Below, piece after piece: positions 31,508 to 39,129 of a stretch of DNA of 64,000 nucleotides (its first letter is position 1; each line of letters opens with the position of its first letter). The DNA is from Streptomyces corallincola (GTDB lineage Bacteria > Actinomycetota > Actinomycetes > Streptomycetales > Streptomycetaceae). The stretch is from contig NZ_JAHRXF010000003.1 of the NCBI RefSeq assembly GCF_019104725.1, positions 239,963 to 303,962 on the forward strand. The letters run 5' to 3'. The notes under the pieces were generated by a model, which saw only the letters and a program-made list of their open reading frames with translations, ran no database searches and was not told the DNA's origin. Made by a program: the position numbers and the translations under genes.

Positions 31508-31714
31508 CACGTCAAAACCCCCGAACTCCTCCGAACAGCCTCGCGCTCCGGTCCCCGCGAGCCCTGAGCACCCTACCCGTGCCACACGCACGGTCACGCA
31601 ACAGGCATAGTAGGGGCCGGGTCCGACAGTCGAGGCACCAGAGGAACACCGAGGGCGGGGGACGGATCCGCACATGTCCCCTACAGCTCCGCAACGGGGA
31701 GAGAGCGGACACAG
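31508..31714. other. divergent intergenic region eccE/eccB
   Basis: 207 bases between two outward-reading core ESX genes; promoters are expected but I see only a lone CATAGT-like -10 near 31605. Confidence 0.3.
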
Positions 31715-33238
31715 ATGGCATCACGGCGGGACGAACTCAACGCCTACACCTTCGCGAAGCGTCGCACGCTCGCGGCGTTCCTGCGACCCACCCCCTCCGG
31801 CTCCGAGGAAGGCGCGCCCAAGCCGCTGGCCGCGCTGGTGCCCGGCGCCGTCGTGGGCGCCGTGGTCCTCGCGGTGTTCGGCGCCGTCGGCATGTTCAGC
31901 CCGACGGCACCCAAGGGGTGGGCCGAACCCGGAGAGCACGTCATCGTCGCCGACAAATCGACCACCCGCTACGTCGTGCTGAAGACGGGCAGGCAGGCCC
32001 AGCTCCACCCGGTGCTCAACATGGCCTCGGCCAAGCTCATCCTGCTGCCGGGCAAGAGCGACGACGTCATCACCGTGTCCGAGAAGATCCTCGACAGCGG
32101 CACGCCCCCGCTCGGCGCCACCATCGGCATCCCGTACGCCCCCGACCGCCTCCCCACCAAGGAGGACGCCTCCGCCGCCAAGCGGTGGGCGGTCTGCGAG
32201 CGCCCCGCGGACGGCGGCCGTGCCGTCCAGAAGGCCGCCTTCGTCCTCGCGAAGAAGCAGTGGGCGAGCCTGGAAGGACGCGACCGCCTGCACGGCGGCC
32301 AGCTGATGTACGTCGTCGGCCGCGACTCCGGCCGCCGCTACGTCGTGGACTCCACCGGCACCGCCTACCCGATCGAGAACCCCACGGCGGAGATCCGCAA
32401 GGCCCTCGACGCCCTCGACCGCACCCCGCAACGCGTCTCCCAGGACTGGCTGGACACCCTCCGCAAGGGCGACCCGATCACCATGCCCGGCATCCCCGGC
32501 AAGGTGGGCTCCGACGCCGGGGCCTCCGCCCTGCTCCGCCAGTACGACAAGGTCGGCATGGTCCTGAAGGCCTACGCAGGTCAGACCATGCAGTACTACG
32601 TGGTCCTCCCCGGCAAGGTCGCCCGGATCTCCGAGTTCACCGCCACGCTGCTGCTCTACAGCTCCGACCTGACCGCCACACAACAGGCGGGCGAGGCCCA
32701 GCAGGTCGGTCCCGGCCAGATCGGCGACACCACCACCTTCGAGGCCGACAAGGACTGGCCGACGTACGAACCGGTCACGGTCAACGACGGCTCCGCCACC
32801 ACCAGTGGCCGCAACACGGTCTGCAACGTGCTGCGTTCGGTCGGCGGCGACGGCGGCACCACCCTGTCCACCTGGGTGGGCAAGGACTTCCCGGAGCAGC
32901 TTCCGACCGGTTCCTCCAGCGCCTACGTCACCCCCGGATCGGGGCTCCTCTACCGCCAGTTCCAGGGCACGGAGACCTCCGTCGGCGGTGTCTTCCTGGT
33001 CACCGACACCGGGCTGCGCTACGCCCTGCAGTCCAACAGTGACAGCGCCACCGACGACCAGGGCATCGGCACCTCCAAGAAGCAGCGCGAGGAAGAGCTG
33101 AACGAGGCGCGGATCGCCCAGAGCCACCTCGGCTACGAGGACGTACGGCCCGCGCCCGTGCCGTTGCAGTGGTCCACGTTCCTGCCGACCGGCCCCCGGC
33201 TCTCCGAGGCGGCTGCCCGGCAGCCGCAGGGGTCGTAG
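31715..33238 (+). CDS. eccB: type VII secretion protein EccB
   Basis: 507 residues. The family opening ASRRDELNAYTFAKRRTLAAFL is followed by one membrane helix (AALVPGAVVGAVVLAVFGAVGMF, about 38-60) and a long extracytoplasmic domain (HVIVADKSTTRYVVLKTG, LHPVLNMASAKLI, SGTPPLGATIGIPYAPD, GLRYALQSN). EccB is a core subunit of the ESX inner-membrane complex; the repeats in its outer domain are seen here as YYVVLPGKVARIS-type strands. The gene lies 14 bases ahead of the first mycosin gene, the usual coupling. Confidence 0.93.
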   Translation: MASRRDELNAYTFAKRRTLAAFLRPTPSGSEEGAPKPLAALVPGAVVGAVVLAVFGAVGMFSPTAPKGWAEPGEHVIVADKSTTRYVVLKTGRQAQLHPVLNMASAKLILLPGKSDDVITVSEKILDSGTPPLGATIGIPYAPDRLPTKEDASAAKRWAVCERPADGGRAVQKAAFVLAKKQWASLEGRDRLHGGQLMYVVGRDSGRRYVVDSTGTAYPIENPTAEIRKALDALDRTPQRVSQDWLDTLRKGDPITMPGIPGKVGSDAGASALLRQYDKVGMVLKAYAGQTMQYYVVLPGKVARISEFTATLLLYSSDLTATQQAGEAQQVGPGQIGDTTTFEADKDWPTYEPVTVNDGSATTSGRNTVCNVLRSVGGDGGTTLSTWVGKDFPEQLPTGSSSAYVTPGSGLLYRQFQGTETSVGGVFLVTDTGLRYALQSNSDSATDDQGIGTSKKQREEELNEARIAQSHLGYEDVRPAPVPLQWSTFLPTGPRLSEAAARQPQGS

Positions 33239-33252
33239 CGGAGGAGGACGAT

Positions 33253-34533
33253 ATGCAGAAGCCGAGGACACCGGGCGCCGAGGGCCGGGCGACGGGCGGA
33301 CACGCGGCCCGGCTGCCGTTCCTGACCGCCGCGCTGCTGCTCACCACCGCGTCGGCTGCGGTCGGCCTCACCGCCGCACCGGCCCGCGCCGACGACGGGC
33401 AGTGCACCTTCCCGTCGAAGGACTACAGCAGCCGCCCCTGGTCGCTCCAGCGCGTCAACCTGGACGAACTGTGGCAGCAGTCCAGGGGCAAGGACGTCAG
33501 AGTGGCCGTGATCGACACGGGCGTGGACATCAAGAACCCCCAACTCGCCAAAGCCGTCGATGCGTCGGCGGGCAAGAACGTCCTGCCCCCCAAGAACGCC
33601 AAGGGCGAGAAGATCGACCGGGGCAACGAGTCCGGGACCACCGACACCGTCGGGCACGGCACCCGCGTGGCGGGCATCATCGCGGCCCGCCCGGCCAAGG
33701 GCACGGGCTTCGTCGGACTGGCGCCGGACGCGACCGTCATCCCGGTCAAGCAGAACGACGCCGAGGGCGACGGCACCACCGACACCCTCGCCGAGGCGAT
33801 CGACCACGCCGTGGCCAAGGGGGCCGGCGTCATCAACATCTCGCAGGACACCGCCAGACCGATTGCCAAGGGCACGGCCCTGGAGAACGCGGTCGCCAGA
33901 GCCCTCCGGCAGAAGGTCGTGATCGTCGCCTCCGCCGGGAACGACGGTCTGGGCGGCAACGTCAAGGAGACCTACCCCGCGGCCTACCCCGGCGTGCTCG
34001 CGGTGGCCGCGTCGGACCGCAACAACGAGCGGGCGCCCTTCTCCCAGTCCGGCGACTTCGTCGGCGTCGCCGCGCCCGGCGTGGACATGGTCTCCACGGT
34101 TCCGGGCGGCGGCCACTGCTCCGACAACGGTACGAGCTTCTCCGCGCCGTATGTCGCCGGTGTGGCGGCCCTGTTGAAGGCCAAGTGCCCCACATGGTCG
34201 GCGCGGGAGATCGTCGCGCAGATCGAGCAGACGGCCGAGCGCTCGATCCCGGGCCGGGACCGGCTGGTGGGCTGGGGCGTGGTGGACCCCGTCAAGGCGC
34301 TGACGGACGCCGATCCCGACCACCCCGTCGAGGCGCCCCGCCCCGAGGACGGCGTGTCCAGGGGAGAGGCGCCCACGGTGCGGCCCCTGGTCTTCGGCGA
34401 GACGGCGGCACAGCGCGACACCCGCATGGCGACGTACACCGTCGTGGGCGGCCTGGTCCTCGTGGCGGGGCTGAGCGGCACGGCCGTGGCCGTACGCGAC
34501 GCACGACGCAGGCGGACGCGCGGGAGCGCGTGA
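33253..34533 (+). CDS. mycP: type VII secretion mycosin (S8 subtilisin-like protease)
   Basis: 426 residues from ATG at 33253 with GGAGGAGG ahead. Sec signal peptide (cleavage near APARA-DDGQ). Complete subtilisin triad: D88 in AVIDTGVD, H135 in GHGTRVAG, S295 in NGTSFSAPYVAG, plus the oxyanion Asn in SAGNDG. A C-terminal membrane anchor (TYTVVGGLVLVAGLSGTAVA) is followed by basic residues. Mycosins are membrane-anchored proteases that stabilise ESX complexes and process substrates. It directly follows eccB; a second mycosin is encoded at 40892-42202. Confidence 0.93.
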   Translation: MQKPRTPGAEGRATGGHAARLPFLTAALLLTTASAAVGLTAAPARADDGQCTFPSKDYSSRPWSLQRVNLDELWQQSRGKDVRVAVIDTGVDIKNPQLAKAVDASAGKNVLPPKNAKGEKIDRGNESGTTDTVGHGTRVAGIIAARPAKGTGFVGLAPDATVIPVKQNDAEGDGTTDTLAEAIDHAVAKGAGVINISQDTARPIAKGTALENAVARALRQKVVIVASAGNDGLGGNVKETYPAAYPGVLAVAASDRNNERAPFSQSGDFVGVAAPGVDMVSTVPGGGHCSDNGTSFSAPYVAGVAALLKAKCPTWSAREIVAQIEQTAERSIPGRDRLVGWGVVDPVKALTDADPDHPVEAPRPEDGVSRGEAPTVRPLVFGETAAQRDTRMATYTVVGGLVLVAGLSGTAVAVRDARRRRTRGSA

Positions 34534-34581
34534 CGGGCCCCGGCGGTGCCGCTCTCCTCGCGGCCCTCGTGAACTCCCGCG

Positions 34582-34935
34582 TCAGCGCGGCGCGGGAGAC
34601 GCCTTGTCGTCGGCCTTGATACCGAAGTTGACCTGACTGCCCTTGACGGACGTGACGTTGACCGTGATGCCAAGGGTCGTTCCGTCGTCGGCGGTGAGCG
34701 TGCAACGGGTCGTCGTGCCGACCTTCCCGGCCAGGTCCTCGGGGCAGGAGATGTCCGGCTTGGGACGGCCCGTCTGGGCGGCCAGCCGCTCGGAGACCGT
34801 GTCGGCCAGCTTGTCCGCCGACACCTTCGGCTCGCTGCCGCCCACGTGCACCGAGGCCGAACACCCCGCCAGCATCACGCAGACGGCCGCGGCCGAGAGG
34901 CTCCACACGGTGACGGACGGGCGTGCTGTGGACAT
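34582..34935 (-). CDS. DUF4333 lipoprotein
   Basis: 117 residues with a lipoprotein signal (hydrophobic SLSAAAVCVMLAGC, lipobox LAGC). The mature part has the DUF4333 pattern: KVSADKLADTVSERLAAQ, then PDISCPEDLAGKVGTTTRCTLTADDG and ITVNVTSVKGSQVNFGIK, with two conserved cysteines likely disulfide-bonded. DUF4333 domains are extracytoplasmic, actinobacterial and of unknown function. Convergent with the first mycosin gene, within the ESX locus. Confidence 0.88.
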   Translation of the reverse strand: MSTARPSVTVWSLSAAAVCVMLAGCSASVHVGGSEPKVSADKLADTVSERLAAQTGRPKPDISCPEDLAGKVGTTTRCTLTADDGTTLGITVNVTSVKGSQVNFGIKADDKASPAPR

Positions 34936-35360
34936 GGGTGACTCCGATACGGCCGTTCAGGACTGGGGAACGCCGGAAGCATAAACGCTGCGCCGATCCG
35001 CCGACCGCCCCGGAGAAGGCCCCGAATACCCGCGAGGAGAAAGAGTTCCTCCCGGCGCCGGACCTGCCACGCCGACGACTTCATGGATTCTTCACGCCTG
35101 CCGCCCGTACCCCTTGCCGGAAAGGGATTTCGGCGCGCACTGTGGTGACGCCGTGAAAGTTCGCTGTGAGGGATGCCTCATTCGCTCGGAGAGCCATTCC
35201 AGACGCGTGAGTGGATGTGACGGCACGTTTCGCCGGGCGAACCGGGACGTACGGTGTTGACCGCGTCATGAATGCACTGTGCACGGATGCTAGCGTGATC
35301 GGGAATACCGCCAAAGGCACTGTCGTGCGGCGGAGTTGACGCAAGGGGTATCGCAGTCTC
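34936..35360. other. intergenic region before the first effector-like module
   Basis: 425 bases, AT-richer than the surroundings. TTGACC at 35257 and TAGCGT at 35291 look promoter-like but are 28 bases apart. No convincing small gene is seen. Confidence 0.4.
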
Positions 35361-35666
35361 GTGGCAACCGATCTGGGAGTTCCGCCGGGTGTGCTCAAGA
35401 AGGGCGCGTCGGACATCCTCGAAACCCTGACACCGGTCAAGAAAGTGGACCTGGGAGATCAGGCCGACATGGGCGAGGACATCGGTGACGACACCGCCGC
35501 CACCGCCCTGGTCACCTTCTGCGCCACCTGGGAACTGGGCGCCGGACTCCTGTCCGACTGCGGCGCGACGCTGGCGGAGGGGCTCAACTCGGCCGACAGC
35601 GACTACGACGCGACCGACCATGCCATCCGCGACGCCGTCAACTCGGTGAAGTCGAACCTGCGTTAG
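35361..35666 (+). CDS. small helical WXG100-like protein
   Basis: 101 residues from GTG at 35361. Predominantly helical: VLKKGASDILETLTPVKKV and DTAATALVTFCATWELGAGLLSDCGATLAEGL, ending SDYDATDHAIRDAVNSVKS. Size, helicity and position resemble small WXG100-superfamily export partners, but the exact WxG turn is absent (WEL instead). It carries two cysteines (C56-type and C68-type positions). First gene of a three-gene plus-strand module with the 430-residue protein 32 bases downstream. Function unknown; proposed role is a co-secreted partner or chaperone. Confidence 0.65.
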   Translation: MATDLGVPPGVLKKGASDILETLTPVKKVDLGDQADMGEDIGDDTAATALVTFCATWELGAGLLSDCGATLAEGLNSADSDYDATDHAIRDAVNSVKSNLR

Positions 35667-35698
35667 ACCCCGCCCCGCAGACAGGAAAAACCGCATTC

Positions 35699-36991
35699 AT
35701 GGGAACCGACCTGGGATCGACGGACGACCCCAAGGACCTCGTCCCCGGTGACACCGGGAAGCTGACCGCCCTCGCCACCGCCCTCACCGGCTGGTCCAAG
35801 AAGTTCGACAAGGTCGGTGACGGCCTCCGCGAACTCAAGATCCCCGGCTGGACCGGTCAGGCCAGCGACGCCTTCTGGCCCACCCTCGCCAAGGAGAAGG
35901 CCAACTGGTACCTCGCCTCCGACTCCATGTCGGGTGCGGCCGGTGCCGTCACCGCGTACGCCTCCACCCTGAGCTGGGCGCAGAAGCAGGCCCTCACCGC
36001 CATCCACCAGTGGAAGTCCGGCGACCACAGCGCCGCCGAGACCACCCTCGCCGCCGCCCGCAAACAGCTCAAGCCGGAAGCGGAGAAACTGGCCAAGAAG
36101 CTCGACGAACTGGGGGGCGGCGGCTCCCACGCCCCGGGTTGGCTCGCGGACGCACGGGGGCAGGCCGAGCGGTGGTTGTGGGTGAAGGACCATGCGGCGG
36201 GCAAGACATCGCGGAACCGCTGGAAGTGGGAACAGACGCAGTGGCTGAACCAGGACGGCCAGGAGCGGCACGTCGAGAAGGAGTGGGGCCACGACGAGAA
36301 CGGCAACTGGTTCGTCCGTGACAAAGCCGGGCCAGAGACCGAGGGAGATGACGCCACACCCCGTCGCGGTGGCACCAACGTCGAGGTCAAGCTGGCCGAA
36401 TGGCAGGGCAACGCCGATGCCTGGTCGGCCGAGGGCAAAGGCGACTGGTCTCTCGGTGACGCCAAGACCAAGGGGTCTCTGGGTGTGTCCGCGCTGGGCG
36501 TGGACGCGACCGCCGGATCATCCTTCACCAACGGGCGACTGCAGGCTGGTGTCTCTGGATCCGCCTACCTGGCCCAGGCTTCCGCGGGTGGCGACTTCGC
36601 GTACGGCATCGTCGGCGCACAGGGCGAGGCGAAGGTATTCGCGGGCGCCGACGCCGCGGCTACCGTCGGCGTCGGTAAAGACGGTCTGCACGCCGGTGGC
36701 GAGGCGTTCGCGGGGGCCAAGGCCACGGGGTCTGTCTCAGCGGACGTCGGAGGTGTCGGCGCCGGTGTCAGCGGCGAGGCGTGGGCGGGCGTGGGTGCCT
36801 CCGCGAGCCTCGACCTGGGCATGAAGGACAACAAGTTCACCATCGGTGGTGATCTCGGGGTCGGCCTCGGGGTCGGCGGCAGGGCATCCTTCGACGTCAC
36901 CGTGGACCCCAGCAAGCTGATGGACTCCATCGATGACGCGGCCGACTGGGTGGGCGACGGCTGGGACAACACCGTCGGCAGCTTGTTCTAG
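35699..36991 (+). CDS. putative T7SS effector: WxG N-terminus, glycine/alanine-rich repeat C-terminus
   Basis: 430 residues. The N-terminus (about 1-150) is helical with a WxG-type turn (LREL KIPGWTGQASDAFWPTL), like the secretion domain of large type VII substrates. A tryptophan- and charge-rich middle follows (KWEQTQWLNQDGQERHVEKEWG, then GNWFVRDKAG). From about 225 the chain is a repetitive alternating Gly/Ala/Ser pattern (ASAGGDFAYG, AKVFAGADAAATVGVG, GEAFAGAKATGSVSADVGG) ending in KLMDSIDDAADWVGDGW. The pattern suggests stacked beta strands or membrane association, but I recognise no named toxin domain. Flanked by a small helical gene and a 172-residue gene in the same direction. Confidence 0.7.
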   Translation: MGTDLGSTDDPKDLVPGDTGKLTALATALTGWSKKFDKVGDGLRELKIPGWTGQASDAFWPTLAKEKANWYLASDSMSGAAGAVTAYASTLSWAQKQALTAIHQWKSGDHSAAETTLAAARKQLKPEAEKLAKKLDELGGGGSHAPGWLADARGQAERWLWVKDHAAGKTSRNRWKWEQTQWLNQDGQERHVEKEWGHDENGNWFVRDKAGPETEGDDATPRRGGTNVEVKLAEWQGNADAWSAEGKGDWSLGDAKTKGSLGVSALGVDATAGSSFTNGRLQAGVSGSAYLAQASAGGDFAYGIVGAQGEAKVFAGADAAATVGVGKDGLHAGGEAFAGAKATGSVSADVGGVGAGVSGEAWAGVGASASLDLGMKDNKFTIGGDLGVGLGVGGRASFDVTVDPSKLMDSIDDAADWVGDGWDNTVGSLF

Positions 36992-37020
36992 GGCCAGACT
37001 CGGCAAGGAAGTGGTTCATC

Positions 37021-37539
37021 ATGGCAGGCACACTGCCGGTCCAGATCTCGTTCACCCTGCCGGACGGCTGGCAGGCCGCTCCGCCGGACGAGGTGGGCGC
37101 ACCCGGCGTCGCGTTCGTCGCCCTCCATCTGGCCTCGATCGACCAGGGGTTCACGGCGAACATCACCATCGCCGGACGGATGCGCAACGACGCGGCCACC
37201 ATGCGGGAGATCGCGGACGAGTCGGTACGGAGGCTTCGGGAAGCGGGCCCGGTGCAGGTGGTGAAGAAGGAGGAGATCGGCACCCCGGACATCCCCGGGT
37301 TGACGGACGCCCCCGGCGTGATCCAGAACCTCCGGTTCCGCACCACCCTGCGGGGTGAACCGCTGGAGTTGTGCCAGAGCCAGGTGTACCTGGGCCTGGA
37401 GGACGTCAACAGCCCTTCGAAGCGTGCGGTCGTCGAACTCGTACTGACCGCCACGGAGGACCAACTGCCCGATCTCGTGGACGACTTCAAGGCGTTCCTG
37501 CGGACGGTGAGGCCGCCTGGTGGGGAAGCGGCGGGGTGA
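37021..37539 (+). CDS. small MOG1/PsbP-like (DcrB/LpqN-type) protein, possible partner of the upstream effector candidate
   Basis: 172 residues, no signal peptide or membrane helix. The pattern VQISFTLPDGWQAAPPDEVG, then FVALHLASIDQGFTANITIAGRM, then IQNLRFRTTL and VVELVLTATEDQLPDLVDDFKAFL (a strand-rich sheet ending in a helix) is that of the MOG1/PsbP-like fold seen in DcrB and LpqN families. Located 29 bases after the effector candidate, so co-transcribed. Being cytosolic by sequence, it could be a chaperone or an immunity protein. The assignment to fold is by pattern only. Confidence 0.6.
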   Translation: MAGTLPVQISFTLPDGWQAAPPDEVGAPGVAFVALHLASIDQGFTANITIAGRMRNDAATMREIADESVRRLREAGPVQVVKKEEIGTPDIPGLTDAPGVIQNLRFRTTLRGEPLELCQSQVYLGLEDVNSPSKRAVVELVLTATEDQLPDLVDDFKAFLRTVRPPGGEAAG

Positions 37540-37560
37540 CCTCGGCCAAGGGTGTCCGGC

Positions 37561-38274
37561 TCAGGCGGAGGCCCAGGACCGTTCGGGTACGAGCTGCAGG
37601 ACATCGCAGAGGAAGGCCAGCCGCTCCTCGACGGCCTGCGGCGACAGGGTGCCCGTATACCAGGTGAACAGTTCGTTCTCGCGGAACTGGAGCGGAGACT
37701 TCCGAGCCTCCGGGTACTTGAGGAGATAGGGGACCACCGCACCGCTCAGGGCGGTCCGGACGAAGTCCTCGTCCTTGGTGACCACGCGGAAGCGCTGGTC
37801 GAACTCGGGTACACCGAGGGTCGTGCTCGGGCGCCGGTCGAGCAGTGCGTTCAGTTTGCTCGGCCGGAGAATCTCGACGCTGGGCGCGGTACCGGGGGCC
37901 GTGACGACGAACACCGTCTTGATGATGGGCTTGCGCTCGGCTCCGTCGGCGCCGGTCATCGGGCTGTTGTATCGGTACTCGAAGTACGTGAAGGGGTGCC
38001 CTCGGAACTCGCCTGTGGTGTGGTGCCAGGCACTCAGATTGCTGCCCCGTCCGGGCATCGGGCCCGCGCCGCAGTATTGGTCGATGCGGCCCCGTACGCG
38101 CGCCTGGTAAGTCCATCCCCGCTCTCGGGCGAGCAGAGGGAGCCGGGAATGGTCCTCCCTGATCCTCGCGTCCTCGCGCCGACCCCGCGCGAACACCGTA
38201 ATGACCAAGGCGAACATCCCCGCCACGAACGCGAACAGCAGGACGACCAGCAGAACCTGAACCCAATGCGGCAT
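37561..38274 (-). CDS. membrane-anchored protein of unknown function
   Basis: 237 residues. N-terminal membrane helix (VQVLLVVLLFAFVAGMFALVITVFA) then a soluble domain: LARERGWTYQARVRGRIDQYCG, FRGHPFTYFEYRYNS, IIKTVFVVTAPG, FDQRFRVVTKDEDFVRTAL, and FTWYTGTLSPQAVEERLAFLCDVLQLVP. The last segments resemble the 'read out the stored beta-sheet protein' layout of DUF3137-like proteins, but I would not name a family. Opposite strand to, and convergent with, the effector-like module; its promoter shares the 379-base region with the esx operon. Confidence 0.65.
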   Translation of the reverse strand: MPHWVQVLLVVLLFAFVAGMFALVITVFARGRREDARIREDHSRLPLLARERGWTYQARVRGRIDQYCGAGPMPGRGSNLSAWHHTTGEFRGHPFTYFEYRYNSPMTGADGAERKPIIKTVFVVTAPGTAPSVEILRPSKLNALLDRRPSTTLGVPEFDQRFRVVTKDEDFVRTALSGAVVPYLLKYPEARKSPLQFRENELFTWYTGTLSPQAVEERLAFLCDVLQLVPERSWASA

Positions 38275-38653
38275 GCCCCCAGCCTAGGGGGCGCTCGGGC
38301 GGTGATCGAGTGGTGGCCGGGGGCGGTCCGGTTGTAGAGGATCGATGAAGATCGCAAACGGTGTCGAGAGGGCTGCGCGCTCGCCCGCCGTCGCACCCCG
38401 GTGTTGACCGGAGCCACCATCGGGTGACCCCTCCAACTGCCGCCGCGAACCGGTGAATAGAGGGTCGTATCAGGCGTTCAACGGGGCGTCGGGGGAGCGC
38501 GACCCCTGTGCCCGGTTGGACCGGTTGGGTAGGTTGACTAGAGTGGTAAAGGCCTTGTGAGGCACTGCTCGCTTTGCGATCGTAGGTGAGTGATCGAAGC
38601 AGTCCGCGATGTGATCCGGTCGGGGCTGTACGGGGAGAACGGGGAGGAGTGTC
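38275..38653. other. divergent regulatory region upstream of the esx operon
   Basis: 379 bases between divergent genes. It contains the strong promoter at 38516-38544; I see no other feature. Confidence 0.5.
38516..38544 (+). promoter_or_regulatory. housekeeping-type promoter for the esx operon
   Basis: -35 TTGGAC (38516-38521), 17-base spacer, -10 TAGAGT (38539-38544): a close fit to the streptomycete major sigma consensus. Leaves a leader of about 100 bases before the GTG at 38654. Confidence 0.6.
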
Positions 38654-39127
38654 GTGCTTCCGGACATGGTGGGGGGCGTGTCGGCGGGCAGGGCGGCGAA
38701 CCTGGAAGTCAGCGGCGAGGCGCTGGCGACATTCGTCAAGCGGGTGGACGCGGTACTGAGCCAGTTGGAGAAGTCCGCGGGCAACCCGGTGAAAGTGGGC
38801 GCCCAGTCGATCAGGGCCGCGTCCCTGGCCTCGGGCGGCGCGAAGGACTTCCCGGAGGCGCACGGCCTCTACACGCAGTACCACCGCGTGCACGCGGAAC
38901 TGACGTCCTTCTCGAAGAGCCTGCACCTCCAGATCGAGGCCATCGGCATCGCCGTACAGGGCGCGCACCGCGGCTTCGACAACCTGGAGGAGGAACAGCG
39001 GCGGAGGTTCTGGTCCATCCAGCGCGAGGTCGATGACCTCGAACAGGTCCGGAAGCGCGGCAGGACCCACGGCAAGCAGGGCGCGGCACAGCACGACGAC
39101 GACTCGCGTACCAGTGGGGGGCTCTGA
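38654..39127 (+). CDS. ESX-associated helical protein (WXG100/PE-like)
   Basis: 157 residues from GTG at 38654 with GGGGAGGAG ahead. Long helices: LEVSGEALATFVKRVDAVLSQLEKS, FPEAHGLYTQYHRVHAELTSFSKSLHLQIEAIGIAVQGAHRGFDNLEEEQRRRFW, and a charged C-terminus. This helical hairpin layout is like PE or WXG100 partners. Only two bases separate it from the 578-residue PPE-like gene, which is consistent with a cognate pair secreted together. First gene of the five-gene esx operon. Confidence 0.7.
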   Translation: MLPDMVGGVSAGRAANLEVSGEALATFVKRVDAVLSQLEKSAGNPVKVGAQSIRAASLASGGAKDFPEAHGLYTQYHRVHAELTSFSKSLHLQIEAIGIAVQGAHRGFDNLEEEQRRRFWSIQREVDDLEQVRKRGRTHGKQGAAQHDDDSRTSGGL

Positions 39128-39129
39128 CG

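Noticed and set aside
35257..35296. TTGACC and TAGCGT as a promoter for the small helical gene
   Set aside because: Spacing is 28 bases, too long for a sigma-70 type promoter.
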